Of a stretch of DNA of 16,833 bases, positions 1 through 7,678 are shown one piece after another. The number at the start of each line of letters is the position of its first letter. Position 1 is the stretch's first letter. The DNA is taken from positions 1-16,833 of the forward strand of contig JBBROA010000093.1 in NCBI GenBank assembly GCA_038229875.1, read 5' to 3'. The notes beneath the pieces were generated by a model. The model searched no databases, had not been told where the DNA came from, and saw nothing but the letters and a program-made list of their open reading frames with translations. Position numbers and translations under genes: made by a program. The DNA is from JALYUA01 sp038229875. Lineage in GTDB: Bacteria > Acidobacteriota > Thermoanaerobaculia > UBA5066 > Gp7-AA6.

Positions 1-393
1 AAGGCTCGGGTCGCTCGCCAGCGGCACGATCGCTCCGTTGGCAATCGCCGGCTCGGCCGGATCGAAGTTGATCGTCGAAACCAGCGGCATCGTCGCGTTG
101 TACGGCCAGATCCTCAAGTGCCCGCCGCCCGTCGGCGCCACGACCACCACGTTTACAACCGCCGCCTGCGCCGTGGCCGGTACCCCGCACGTCCCCGTCA
201 CCGGAAAGCTCCGGGTCCCCTGACCCGTCAGCGCCGGGCCGCCCGTCACTCCCGTCGCGTTGCGCGTGTCCACGATCCGGCACGGAGTCACCGAGTAGAA
301 CTGGTACGGCCCCCCCGCCTGGGCCACCGCGGAAAAGGCCAGGGCGACGCCGCATCCGAGAAGAGCGAGCTTGAGTCTCTTGAGCCCCATCAT
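1..393 (-). CDS. Small secreted protein of the 'PCRxxDTR' domain type (3' end beyond window)
   Basis: The reading frame stays open from an ATG at 393 to the window edge (131 codons seen), so the C-terminus is missing. A good Shine-Dalgarno sequence (GGAGG, six bases before the ATG) supports this start; a second ATG follows directly. Residues 1 to about 26 form a signal peptide (KRLK, then a hydrophobic stretch ending AVAQA), so the product is exported. The rest resembles the C-terminal 120 residues of the metalloprotease encoded just upstream. Shared landmarks are F-S-V-x-PCR-xx-DTRN (residues 33-45), a GTCGVPATA segment (67-75), TGGG (88-91), VSTIN (105-109) and AN-A (119-121). Two cysteines (38 and 69) are conserved between the copies and may form a disulfide. 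It starts 26 bases after the protease stop and is probably co-transcribed with it. I recognise the domain as common in secreted proteins of Acidobacteriota-like genomes but know no assigned function. Confidence 0.75.
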   Translation of the reverse strand, partial: MMGLKRLKLALLGCGVALAFSAVAQAGGPYQFYSVTPCRIVDTRNATGVTGGPALTGQGTRSFPVTGTCGVPATAQAAVVNVVVVAPTGGGHLRIWPYNATMPLVSTINFDPAEPAIANGAIVPLASDPSL

Positions 394-419
394 GTTCGGC
401 CTCCGTGTTCCATCCATTT

Positions 420-2300
420 TCATTGGTAGTACCCGTTGACGTCTAGCACTAAGTCCGCTTTTCCCGACGTTTGACCGCACCGGGCCCGGATCTCGCCGGC
501 CGCCCCGAGAGAGATCATCGCCGTGTTTGCCCGCGTTTGTCCCGTGGCGTAGTTCACGGTCGAGGTGACCGGGGCGGGGAGGTCTCCCTGGGTCACGGTC
601 ACGTATCCGGCACCCGTCGAGGCTGTGACGGCCACGTTGGCGGAAATGGCCACGGCCGTCGAGGGAACGCCGCATTGACCCGCGACGGTGAAAAGGCGAT
701 CGGCGCCGGCGACGAGAGAGGGCGCGCCGAGCGGTCCCGCCGTATTGCGGGTGTCGAGGACGCGGCATGGGAGCACCGAGAAGAAGCCGAGCCCGGACGC
801 GTACCGATACGCGCCGGTCCGGGTCGCGAGGGAGGCGTCGGGGTTAGTCACGGTGACGTCGACGTTCCCCGCGAGGTGCGCGCCGGAGACCGCCGTCAGG
901 CTCGTCGAGCTCGTCACCGAGACACTGGCAGCCGGCACCCCTCCGATCAGGACGGTGGCGCCCGGAATGAAATTCGTGCCCGCGATCGTGACCAGGGTCC
1001 CCCCGCCCGTCGAGCCCGACTTGGGACCGATGCCGGTCACGGTCGGTATCACCGCGGTGCAGGAGTTCAATCCGTCGCCGTAAATCCACCGGATCGCGTC
1101 AACGTCGTCGGTCCCGAGAGCCGACCGACCCTGGACGACCGAGCGCATCGTCGCCGCATCTTCGTCTCCGCGGCAGACGTCGTGGGTCGAGACGTTCTGA
1201 TCCGAATGGCCGAGGCCCAGGGTGTGTCCGAGCTCGTGCTCGATGACGGCCTGCGTGGTGACGGAGGAGTACAGGTTGGTGGTGCAGTAGGAGCGCAGCT
1301 GAACGAACCCCGAGCTGATGCTGAAATAGCTGTCGCCTCTCCATGTGTGGCTGCCGCCGCCACTGGGACCTCCACAGCCGATCACGCCCGCTCCAGCGAG
1401 ACAGCCGCTCTGGCCGCAGACGGACGTCGCGTTCAAGTCGATCGTGTTCGAGGATCCCGCGCCGGCGACGTAGTTGATGTTCGAATTCGGCTCCAGGGTC
1501 CATGCGGCGAGGGCGGCGGTCGCCTCGGCCGTGCCGCCGCCGGTGATGTTCGCCTGGTTGACCAGCGTCCAGGTCGCCGTGGCGCCGTTGTTCCAGCGGT
1601 AAAGCGAGTTGCTGATGTTTCCCCAGAGCGGATGGATCCGGTTGCGGCTCTCGCGCGGATGCTCGACGTCTATCAGCGCTCCCTCGGGAACGCGCGCGCG
1701 ACGAGAAGAGGTCCGCGCGCCCGAGCGCAGGAACACTAGGAAGGGGTCCAGTTCCCGCGGCGAAGACTCACTGTCCGCAGCATCCACGGTCTCGGGCCGG
1801 CCATCGTCTTTCTTTTCCGGCCGATACACGGAAACGCCGCCGGGGGTCGCCAGGTTCAGGCTCGAAGTGGCGAATCGCCGGCCGGTCGAGTCCGCCATCA
1901 CGCCGAAGAGCCCGAGAAACAGCTCGGCCGTCTGGTATTCGCCCGACTCATGCCGGATCGCGAAGACGATGACTTCCCGCCCGGGAACGTATTCGGGCTG
2001 GCCCCAGATCTTCAGGAAACGCCCGTCGGGGAGGGTCCCCCCGAGCTGGTGCAGGACCAGGCTCCCCGGCAGGCTGCCCTTCAGAACGGAAAGCGGCGCG
2101 ATCACGGACAACATCTCCGGGCGCCCGTGCGCGTCGACGGTGACCTCGCTCGACTCGACGACGCCGTGAACGATGACTTGGGCGCGTTGGGCGAGCTCGT
2201 GGTCGCTGATCGGGATGACCGAGGTGGCGCGCAGAACCGCCGCCGCAGAGAGCGCGAGACAGGCGAGCGCCATGGAAAGGCGAGTCCGTGTCAGGTTCAT
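420..2300 (-). CDS. Secreted matrixin-like metzincin protease with IPT/TIG and PCRxxDTR domains
   Basis: This is a 626-residue exported zinc protease. Residues 1-26 form a signal peptide. About 27-150 is an N-terminal domain typical of secreted matrixin-like proteins (VIVHGVVES; VLKGSLPGS; GREVIVFAI). About 225-410 is the catalytic domain, with the full metzincin zinc motif HELGHTLGLGHS (His355, Glu356, His359, His365) and a plausible Met-turn at AATMRS (Met385). About 418-500 is an IPT/TIG immunoglobulin-like domain (GSTGGGTLVTIAGTNF). About 505-626 is a 'PCRxxDTRN ... CGVPSTA ... DVNGYY' domain also present in the next gene. The frame is open upstream to 2546, but ATG 2300 is chosen because the signal peptide starts there. 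It has no Shine-Dalgarno sequence; TACAAA ends six bases before it. The role is probably extracellular protein degradation or surface processing; the substrate is unknown. Confidence 0.88.
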   Translation of the reverse strand: MNLTRTRLSMALACLALSAAAVLRATSVIPISDHELAQRAQVIVHGVVESSEVTVDAHGRPEMLSVIAPLSVLKGSLPGSLVLHQLGGTLPDGRFLKIWGQPEYVPGREVIVFAIRHESGEYQTAELFLGLFGVMADSTGRRFATSSLNLATPGGVSVYRPEKKDDGRPETVDAADSESSPRELDPFLVFLRSGARTSSRRARVPEGALIDVEHPRESRNRIHPLWGNISNSLYRWNNGATATWTLVNQANITGGGTAEATAALAAWTLEPNSNINYVAGAGSSNTIDLNATSVCGQSGCLAGAGVIGCGGPSGGGSHTWRGDSYFSISSGFVQLRSYCTTNLYSSVTTQAVIEHELGHTLGLGHSDQNVSTHDVCRGDEDAATMRSVVQGRSALGTDDVDAIRWIYGDGLNSCTAVIPTVTGIGPKSGSTGGGTLVTIAGTNFIPGATVLIGGVPAASVSVTSSTSLTAVSGAHLAGNVDVTVTNPDASLATRTGAYRYASGLGFFSVLPCRVLDTRNTAGPLGAPSLVAGADRLFTVAGQCGVPSTAVAISANVAVTASTGAGYVTVTQGDLPAPVTSTVNYATGQTRANTAMISLGAAGEIRARCGQTSGKADLVLDVNGYYQ

Positions 2301-2306
2301 GAACAC

Positions 2307-2312
2307 TTTGTA
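2307..2312 (-). promoter_or_regulatory. Possible -10 element for a leaderless metalloprotease mRNA
   Basis: On the minus strand TACAAA (four of six matches to TATAAT) is followed by GTGTTC and then the ATG at 2300. No Shine-Dalgarno sequence lies upstream of that ATG. Six bases between a -10 hexamer and the start codon would place transcription initiation at the ATG. No convincing -35 hexamer is visible. The match is weak on its own; it gains weight from the same spacing at other genes here. Confidence 0.3.
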
Positions 2313-2490
2313 AGGCAAGGAACGTACCGTGACGGCTCCGAGGTAACTCGCGGACGGCAAAAGGGTTCGGCAATGGCCGCAAGCGCGCGCTGACGAAAGT
2401 TGGCCCCGTGTGGGTCTCGGCGCTGACAGGATTGCGCCGTCTCTTGGTAAATCAACGCGGAAACCGGCGGAACGGAGAGAGAAGGAGGGC

Positions 2491-2516
2491 GTGAAAAGGC
2501 TCTCGTCCTTCTTCAC
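2491..2516 (-). terminator. Hairpin downstream of the O-antigen ligase-like gene, possible terminator
   Basis: In the 255-base gap between the ligase-like gene (stop at 2556) and the metalloprotease start (2300), GTGAAAAGG (2491-2499) pairs with CCTTCTTCAC (2507-2516) with one bulged base and a seven-base loop. On the minus strand it lies 40-65 bases after the ligase stop and is followed by a pyrimidine-rich run, not a clean U tract. A short palindrome CCCCGCGCGGGG (2523-2534) precedes it. The rest of this gap has no gene I can support. Confidence 0.35.
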
Positions 2517-2555
2517 TCGCCGCCCCGCGCGGGGGAGCTCGTGCATGATTCGACG

Positions 2556-3971
2556 CTATGGGACCCGCGTTTCTTCCGCAACTGTCCGTTTGGACAATTT
2601 TGGTACAGTTTCCCGGGTTTTCCGCTGCGAGGTGTCCGAAGAAGGCGAAATCCAGGCCTCGCGGCTGAAAACGGCGGCGAGGCTCACCGGGTACCACCAC
2701 CAGAGGTCGGAGAAGCTCCCGGTGTGGATCTGCGCAAACGCGGCGAAGAGGACGAGAACGACCGCGACTCCGCTCGCGGAAGGACGCCGCGCCGGGGCCG
2801 CGGTCACGGCGAGAAGAAGGGCGGCCGCGAGAAGTGCGGGTCCGGCCGCTCCGACCATCGCCGCGATGGCGATCCATCCGCACCAGGGGTCGCGCAGAGA
2901 GAGGTCGGAGACCCCGCCGCTCACGGCGCGAAGCGGGAACTGGCCGAGGCCGATTCCGCGAAGCGGGTGCGTGGCGAAGAGCTCGGCCGTATGCCGGAAA
3001 TTCCGGACCCGCACCCACGAGGAATCCCTGGCGCGGTTCGGGTCGGTTCCCGTGAGCGGGGTGCTCTGGAGATTCTGCCAGCGCTCCGCGACCGCAGAGC
3101 GCACCGGCTGTCCGAGAGGGGTGAGCGCGAGGGCGAGAAGAAGACCCGCGAGCACCAGGGCGCCCGCGGTCCGGCTCGGGCCGGCTTCGCGCGGCGAAGC
3201 GAGAGCGAACGTCGCGGCGAGGACTACGGCGAAGTCGCCGTACGCTCCCCAGGAGACGGTCGCGAGTATGGCCACCGAGCAGAGAGCGGCGGCCGCCGCC
3301 AGAAGCGCGCGGGCCGGAGACGAAAGCTCCCGCGCCGCGCGGAGCAGCGCATCGAAGGCGCAGGCGGCCACCCACGCGAGATATCCGCCGAGCCAGGCGG
3401 GCTCGAGGAAGATCGAGGTGGGTCGGGTGTACCCACCCGCGAAAAAGGTGCCGCCGACGCGCGTGAAGCGAAAGGCCTCGCGCTGGATCGGGAAGAGAAA
3501 GGCTCCGGTGCCGGGCCACAGCCTCGGCACGCCGACCATCTGATAGAGGGCGAACGCGGCCACGGCCAGCCCCGCGCCCGCGTGCGCGAGGAGGAGGGTT
3601 CGGCGCGAGGCGGCGGTGAAGGCGAGAGACGAGGCGGAAACGAAGAACGCCGCGACGAGGAGCCAATGCGCGTAGGACGCGAGAAACGCCCCGCGGGAAA
3701 AAGTCTCCGGGCGCGGAGGGATCCAGGCGAGCAGGGGGATCGCGGCCGATAACGCGAAAAAGATCGCGAACCGGCGGGGAACGCGCCGGCGGAGCCAGAG
3801 AGAGGCGCAGCAGACGACGAAGAAAACCGCCAGCGCGGAGGCGAGATCGACGTCCCTCCCATAAACGCGAAAGGGCGGGAACGCGTAGAGCGGCACGGCG
3901 AGGCCCGTGGCGAGGAAAAGACCTCTTCGAAGGCGGCCGATCGCGTCATCGGGGAGGGAGAGCGTCGTCAC
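2556..3971 (-). CDS. O-antigen ligase / Wzy-type polymerase-like membrane protein
   Basis: This is a 471-residue polytopic inner-membrane protein with roughly ten or more hydrophobic segments (for example 15-32, 44-60, 69-84, 98-120, 126-146, 190-210, 222-260, 268-284, 365-392, 400-415). The cue for the family is HPLRGIGLGQF (residues 335-345) in the large loop before the last membrane segments. It matches the H-P-xx-G-x-G-x-G-x-F signature of Wzy_C-type O-antigen ligases and polymerases. These enzymes join or polymerise lipid-linked glycans on the periplasmic face. The start is GTG 3971, preceded by GAGGA at good spacing. GTG 3986 is an alternative with TATACT eight bases upstream. The frame is open further upstream but would then overlap the amidohydrolase. 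No glycosyltransferase neighbours are in the window, so the glycan is unknown. The last 25 codons are A+T-richer than the rest and contain an operator-like cluster. Confidence 0.78.
   Translation of the reverse strand: MTTLSLPDDAIGRLRRGLFLATGLAVPLYAFPPFRVYGRDVDLASALAVFFVVCCASLWLRRRVPRRFAIFFALSAAIPLLAWIPPRPETFSRGAFLASYAHWLLVAAFFVSASSLAFTAASRRTLLLAHAGAGLAVAAFALYQMVGVPRLWPGTGAFLFPIQREAFRFTRVGGTFFAGGYTRPTSIFLEPAWLGGYLAWVAACAFDALLRAARELSSPARALLAAAAALCSVAILATVSWGAYGDFAVVLAATFALASPREAGPSRTAGALVLAGLLLALALTPLGQPVRSAVAERWQNLQSTPLTGTDPNRARDSSWVRVRNFRHTAELFATHPLRGIGLGQFPLRAVSGGVSDLSLRDPWCGWIAIAAMVGAAGPALLAAALLLAVTAAPARRPSASGVAVVLVLFAAFAQIHTGSFSDLWWWYPVSLAAVFSREAWISPSSDTSQRKTRETVPKLSKRTVAEETRVP
2580..2610. 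promoter_or_regulatory. Operator-like cluster of inverted and direct half-sites
   Basis: An unusually A+T-rich patch holds AACTGTCC (2580-2587), GGACA (2592-2596) and GGTACAGTT (2602-2610). TGTCC/GGACA form an inverted repeat around GTTT. The outer arms AACTGTCC and GGTACAGTT are also inverted copies with one extra T. TTGGACA and TTGGTACA read as a direct repeat. It lies inside the last codons of the ligase-like frame, about 280 bases upstream of the metalloprotease start. The architecture resembles a repressor operator, but no regulator gene is present to assign it to. Confidence 0.3.
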
Positions 3972-4005
3972 CGCGGTCCTCGGCACCGCCGCGCAGTATA
4001 AGAGA

Positions 4006-4023
4006 CGGAGGCGCGCACCTCCG
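4006..4023 (-). terminator. Weak hairpin after the amidohydrolase gene
   Basis: CGGAGG and CCTCCG form a six-base-pair stem around a six-base loop, straddling the region just after the amidohydrolase stop (4028). On the minus strand it is followed by TCTCTTATACT. That could be a poor U tract, or TATACT (3995-4000) could be the -10 element of the downstream ligase-like gene. Both readings are tentative. Confidence 0.3.
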
Positions 4024-4027
4024 ACGG

Positions 4028-5368
4028 TCAGCGAGCCGGAGCGGGCGACGCGGCCGTCAGGGAAACCTTGCCGCCCTTCATGACGAAGAGGACACGTTCC
4101 GTGACGCGGATGTCCTTCAGCGGATCTCCAGGGACCGCCACGATGTCGGCCTGTTTCCCCTTTTCGAGGGTCCCGACGAGAGCTGAGAGGCCGAGCAGAT
4201 CCGCCGCCGTTGACGTCGTGCGCAGAGCCGCCGCCGGAGACATCCCGAGGTCCACCATCAACCCGAACTCCTTCGCCGAGAGGCCATGCGGGGAGACGCC
4301 AGCGTCGGTGCCGAACGCGATTTTCACGCCGGTTTTGAGCGCCCGGCGAAACATGTCGGAGCGCCCGGCGAGAGCCGCCTTCGCCTTCGCGGCGATCTCG
4401 GGCGGGAATCTCTCCAGCTTTCCTCCCGTCCACTCACCGGCCAGCAGGGTCGGAACGAGGAACGTGCCGCGGGCTTTCATCAGCAGAAGGGTTTCGTCGC
4501 CGACGAACGATCCGTGCTCGATCGAATCGAAACCGGCGCGGGTCGCGGCGCGCGCGGCAGCGTCGCCATGCGCGTGGGCGGCCGTTTTTCGTCCGAGGCG
4601 ATGCGCTTCCTCGGCAATGGCGGAAAGCTCCGCGTCGGTGAGCTGCGACGCGCCGACGTCGTCGCCAAGCGAGAGCACCCCTCCGGAAGCGCAGACCTTG
4701 ATGAGGTCCGCGCCGTACTTTACGTTCAGCCGGACGGCCTGCCGAGCCTCCTCGGCGCCGTGGATGATGCCCTGCGACACGCCCGTCTCGGCCCCGAACG
4801 TCTCGGGAGGGAAGCCGGTCTGATCGCAATGCCCTCCCGTCGCGCCGAGCGGATACCGCGACACCAGCATGCGCGGTCCCTCGACCCATCCCCGGTTGAT
4901 GGCGTTCCGAAGGCCGACGTCGACGTCCTTCTCCGACCCGACGTTGCGGACGGTGGTGAAGCCCGACTGAAGCGTGAGACGCGCATAGGTGGAGGCGAGC
5001 AGCGTCTGTTCGGGAACCGTCCGGCGCAGCCCCTGATAGAAGTCCGAGACCCAGTTGTCGGACGCCTGACCGGTGAGGTGCGTGTGCGCATCGATGAATC
5101 CCGGGAGCAGAGTCGCGTCTCCGAGATCGAGGACTGTGGCGCCCGCAGGAATCGCGAGCGCGGAGCCCGCTTCGCGGATTCTGGAGCCCTCGACGATGAC
5201 GACCGCGTTCGTGATTTCCCGATCCGACCGCCCGTCAAACATCCGGGCGGCGCGGATCGCGACCACGGCCGGGGGAGGAGCTGGAGGGCGCGCGGCCGAC
5301 GTTTGCGCCGAAGCCCTTTCGAGAGCCGCTCCGGAAAGGAAGACCGCAAAGACGATCCTGGCTCGCAT
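4028..5368 (-). CDS. Exported binuclear-metal amidohydrolase (imidazolonepropionase/Xaa-Pro dipeptidase-like)
   Basis: This is a 446-residue member of the amidohydrolase superfamily. ATG 5368 is chosen because AAGGAG lies seven bases upstream and the signal peptide (residues 1-22, ending ERASAQ) begins there, so it acts in the periplasm or outside the cell. Metal-site residues are visible: His95 and His97 in DAHTH, a probable carboxylated Lys224 in DLIKVCASGG, His265 and His267 in AHAHG, His285 in SIEHG and catalytic Asp355 in FGTDAG. The C-terminal KGKQADIVAVPGDPL motif is also typical. Exported relatives hydrolyse N-acyl or Xaa-Pro dipeptides and related amides; the exact substrate cannot be read from sequence. 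It lies 13 bases after the permease stop as the last gene of a four-gene unit, which suggests that the permease takes up a product. Confidence 0.88.
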   Translation of the reverse strand: MRARIVFAVFLSGAALERASAQTSAARPPAPPPAVVAIRAARMFDGRSDREITNAVVIVEGSRIREAGSALAIPAGATVLDLGDATLLPGFIDAHTHLTGQASDNWVSDFYQGLRRTVPEQTLLASTYARLTLQSGFTTVRNVGSEKDVDVGLRNAINRGWVEGPRMLVSRYPLGATGGHCDQTGFPPETFGAETGVSQGIIHGAEEARQAVRLNVKYGADLIKVCASGGVLSLGDDVGASQLTDAELSAIAEEAHRLGRKTAAHAHGDAAARAATRAGFDSIEHGSFVGDETLLLMKARGTFLVPTLLAGEWTGGKLERFPPEIAAKAKAALAGRSDMFRRALKTGVKIAFGTDAGVSPHGLSAKEFGLMVDLGMSPAAALRTTSTAADLLGLSALVGTLEKGKQADIVAVPGDPLKDIRVTERVLFVMKGGKVSLTAASPAPAR

Positions 5369-5381
5369 GGGCAGGCTCCTT

Positions 5382-6656
5382 CTAGGCATTGGGATCCGCG
5401 GCCGCCGCGGCGGCGCCCGACCTCGCGAAATAGATGACCGCTCCGACCACGAGAGCGATGGCGCCGAGCAGCAGCTGCCTGCCGGTCGCCTGCGACAGAA
5501 ACGCGAAACACATGAGAAGCGCGAGGATGGGAATGAGGGGCCCGCCCGGCAGGCGGAAGGTGCGCGCCGTTCCGGGCAGCTTGCGACGGAGCACCGGCAC
5601 CGCGGCGGCCGTCCCGATGTAGGTCGCCAATCGCGCGATGACGGACAGCTCGACGAGCTGCCGGAAGGTGCCGGAGAGCGCGAGCGGGAGGGCGATCGCC
5701 GTCTGGGTCCAGATCGCCACGTACGGGGTCCTGTACGTCGGGTGCACGCGCGCGAGCACCCGCGGCAGGCGGCCGGTCTCTGCGAGCGCGTACAGATAGC
5801 GCGGGCCCGCGAGGATGGTGTTGTTGTTCGTGCCGAGCACCGAAAGCGCCGCGCCAACGGTCAGGATCAGGCCGCCGACCGGCCCGAGGATCAGCCGCGC
5901 CGCGTCCGCGAGCGGCGTTTCGGATGCGCCGAGGTTCGGGAGCAGTCCGATGGCCACCAGCTGGACGAGCGTGTAGATCGCCATCACGATGACGATCTGG
6001 GTGATCAGCGCGAACGGGACGTCGCGGCGCGGGTTCTTGAATTCTCCCGCGGGCGCGGCGGTGTTCTCGAAACCGGAGTAGGCGAAGAGCACGACCAGGG
6101 CGGCCGCGCCCAGGCGGTGCGGATCCGGGACCGGCACCGGAAAGATGCGCCCCCACGAGACGAAAAAGATCCCGACCGCCACGAGAAGGACGAGCGGCAG
6201 GACCTTGCCCCAGGTGAGGATCACCGCCGTCCGCGCTCCCGAGCGGATGCCTACGACGTTGATCGCCGTGAGCACCAGGACGGGAAGGACGATCATCATT
6301 GTCCGGCCGACGCCGTCCTTGGAGCCATCCCACAGGAACCCGACGACCCGGGCGAAACCCACCGAGAGACCGGCGACGGACGTGATGCGGGCGATCCAGG
6401 TCATCCACCCGACCTCGAATCCGATGAAGTCGCCAAACGCCGCGCGCGTGTAGACGTAGCCGCTGCCGGGGGTGTCGAAGAGGCTGCCGGCCTCCGCAAA
6501 GCAGAGCACGAGAAGCAGCACGGCGACTCCCGCCGCGAGGATCGCCCAGATGCTCGCCGCGCCGAGGAGCTCCGCCGCTTCCTTCGGGTTCGAGAGGTAG
6601 ACGCCGCTCCCGATGACGTCGTTCAACGCGAGAGCGACGATCCCCCACCGCGACAC
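5382..6656 (-). CDS. APC-superfamily amino acid/polyamine permease
   Basis: This is a secondary transporter of the amino acid-polyamine-organocation superfamily, with 12 hydrophobic segments over about 424 residues. Family signs are the helix-1 motif NDVIGSGVYLSNP (residues 12-24), the loop FAYSGFENTAAPAGEFKNP (191-209) and the polar stretch LGTNNNTILAGPRYLYA. Its substrate is probably an amino acid or related amine taken up by ion coupling. GTG 6656 is the first ATG, GTG or TTG in frame after the upstream stop (6761), but it lacks a Shine-Dalgarno sequence. In-frame codons before it spell a credible cytoplasmic N-terminus (DPKTGLLRAV). An ATC at 6707 has AGGGAG eight bases upstream, and an out-of-frame ATG is at 6714. 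The true start may therefore be 6707, or a one-base error may hide it. It lies between the nucleoside hydrolase and the amidohydrolase. Confidence 0.88.
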   Translation of the reverse strand: MSRWGIVALALNDVIGSGVYLSNPKEAAELLGAASIWAILAAGVAVLLLVLCFAEAGSLFDTPGSGYVYTRAAFGDFIGFEVGWMTWIARITSVAGLSVGFARVVGFLWDGSKDGVGRTMMIVLPVLVLTAINVVGIRSGARTAVILTWGKVLPLVLLVAVGIFFVSWGRIFPVPVPDPHRLGAAALVVLFAYSGFENTAAPAGEFKNPRRDVPFALITQIVIVMAIYTLVQLVAIGLLPNLGASETPLADAARLILGPVGGLILTVGAALSVLGTNNNTILAGPRYLYALAETGRLPRVLARVHPTYRTPYVAIWTQTAIALPLALSGTFRQLVELSVIARLATYIGTAAAVPVLRRKLPGTARTFRLPGGPLIPILALLMCFAFLSQATGRQLLLGAIALVVGAVIYFARSGAAAAAADPNA

Positions 6657-6760
6657 GGCGCGGAGGAGTCCCGTCTTCGGATCGGCCGCGGCGGTGGAGC
6701 TTTCGATGCCGCATTCTCCCTCGCAGCCCCGGGAGTGGCAACGGGAAAGAGAGCGCTTCC

Positions 6761-7678
6761 TCAGCCCGTCCGGACCTCGGAGGACCCGACGTGCGGCGAG
6801 TCGATGCGATCCGTGGGCGTCGTCTCAAGCGCCGCGAGGTTCCGATCGAACGCCGACCAGGCGGCGGCCGGGGAAAACGAAACCGCGGCCCCGACGGGAT
6901 CGGGGATTCCGCCAAACGTGCGTTGAGATCTGGAAAACTGCCGCGCAGCGATGGAGACGTCGAGGCAGCCCGACGCCTCGAGGGCCGGCGGCAGATCCCA
7001 GACGGGAAAACCGCGGGCGCCATGTCGCCACCGCGATCGGGCGAGCCACCGTTCCGACGCTCTCGCCAGCAGCGCGCCCGTCGGGCCGACCGACGCGATG
7101 CGTTCCAGTCGCCGGGCATCGCACCGGAGGGTCCGGACCACGTCGAGCGGATAGAAAATGAGATCGCGCCACGAAGCGGCCAGCACCTCGCGCGCTGCCC
7201 GCCGGTCCCGGGCGAGGTTGAACTCGTGCGGCCACAGGGGCGGCAGGACTCCGATCGAGGAGAGATTGCCGGCCACGACCCTCAACCCGAGGCGTTCCGG
7301 GACGCGCGGGTCGGCGCGGAGAGCAGCGGCGACGTTCGACAGGGGTCCGATCGCGACGAGGCGCGCGCCGGGTGGAAGCGCAACGATCGCTTCCGCCGCC
7401 GCCGCGGTCCCTCCGCCTCGACCGCCGCCGCGAATGACTCGCAGCGCAGACCCGGCGGTTTGGGTCAATGCGCGGGCGCAGTCCTCGGCGGTTTCCGCCG
7501 TCGTGTTCCCGTCCACGGTCGAAACGCCGAGGAGCGCGATCCGCTCGAGCCGCGCCGCCCCGAGCAGCGCGGCGAGTGCGAACCCGTCGTCGACGTCCCC
7601 TCGCGAGGCCCCGAGCGCGATGTCGGTGTCGACCCAGACAGCGGGTATCGCTTCCGTGGAAGGGAGCGGATCCGTCAA
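6761..7678 (-). CDS. Inosine/uridine-preferring nucleoside hydrolase family protein (variant active site)
   Basis: This 305-residue protein belongs to the family that splits the N-glycosidic bond of nucleosides with bound Ca2+, releasing base and ribose. No signal peptide is visible, so it is probably cytoplasmic. The N-terminal metal motif is present but expanded: DTD (17-19) is separated from DVDDGFAL (28-35) by about eight extra residues, where the usual form is DxDxGxDD. Other landmarks are AIGPLSNVA (109-117), HEFN (151-154) and WDLPPAL (227-233). In the last, the usual His-Asp pair is Trp-Asp, so the leaving-group His is absent. The start is TTG 7678, whose TTGA overlaps the TGA of the antiporter gene; no other start lies nearby. 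This four-base overlap argues for translational coupling. The substrate could be a nucleoside or another N-glycoside. Confidence 0.8.
   Translation of the reverse strand: MTDPLPSTEAIPAVWVDTDIALGASRGDVDDGFALAALLGAARLERIALLGVSTVDGNTTAETAEDCARALTQTAGSALRVIRGGGRGGGTAAAAEAIVALPPGARLVAIGPLSNVAAALRADPRVPERLGLRVVAGNLSSIGVLPPLWPHEFNLARDRRAAREVLAASWRDLIFYPLDVVRTLRCDARRLERIASVGPTGALLARASERWLARSRWRHGARGFPVWDLPPALEASGCLDVSIAARQFSRSQRTFGGIPDPVGAAVSFSPAAAWSAFDRNLAALETTPTDRIDSPHVGSSEVRTG

Noticed and set aside
471..1739. Long open plus-strand frame opposite the metalloprotease
   Set aside because: It is antisense to a gene with a clear metzincin motif; its translation is Arg/Gly-rich low-complexity text typical of G+C-rich shadow frames.
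2523..2534. Perfect palindrome CCCCGCGCGGGG as an operator or terminator
   Set aside because: Such G/C palindromes arise by chance in this composition; it has only a four-base stem and no U tract.
2410..3752. Overlapping long plus-strand frames opposite the ligase-like gene
   Set aside because: No domain, no ribosome site and Arg-rich composition; the minus-strand frame has membrane segments and a family motif.
5073..6926. Long plus-strand frame opposite permease and amidohydrolase
   Set aside because: Arg/Asp/Glu/Gly-rich composition without motifs; it is an antisense shadow.
4726..7119. Very long minus-strand frame covering the permease and parts of its neighbours
   Set aside because: It is out of frame with three well-supported genes and reads as Arg/Pro-rich shadow translation.
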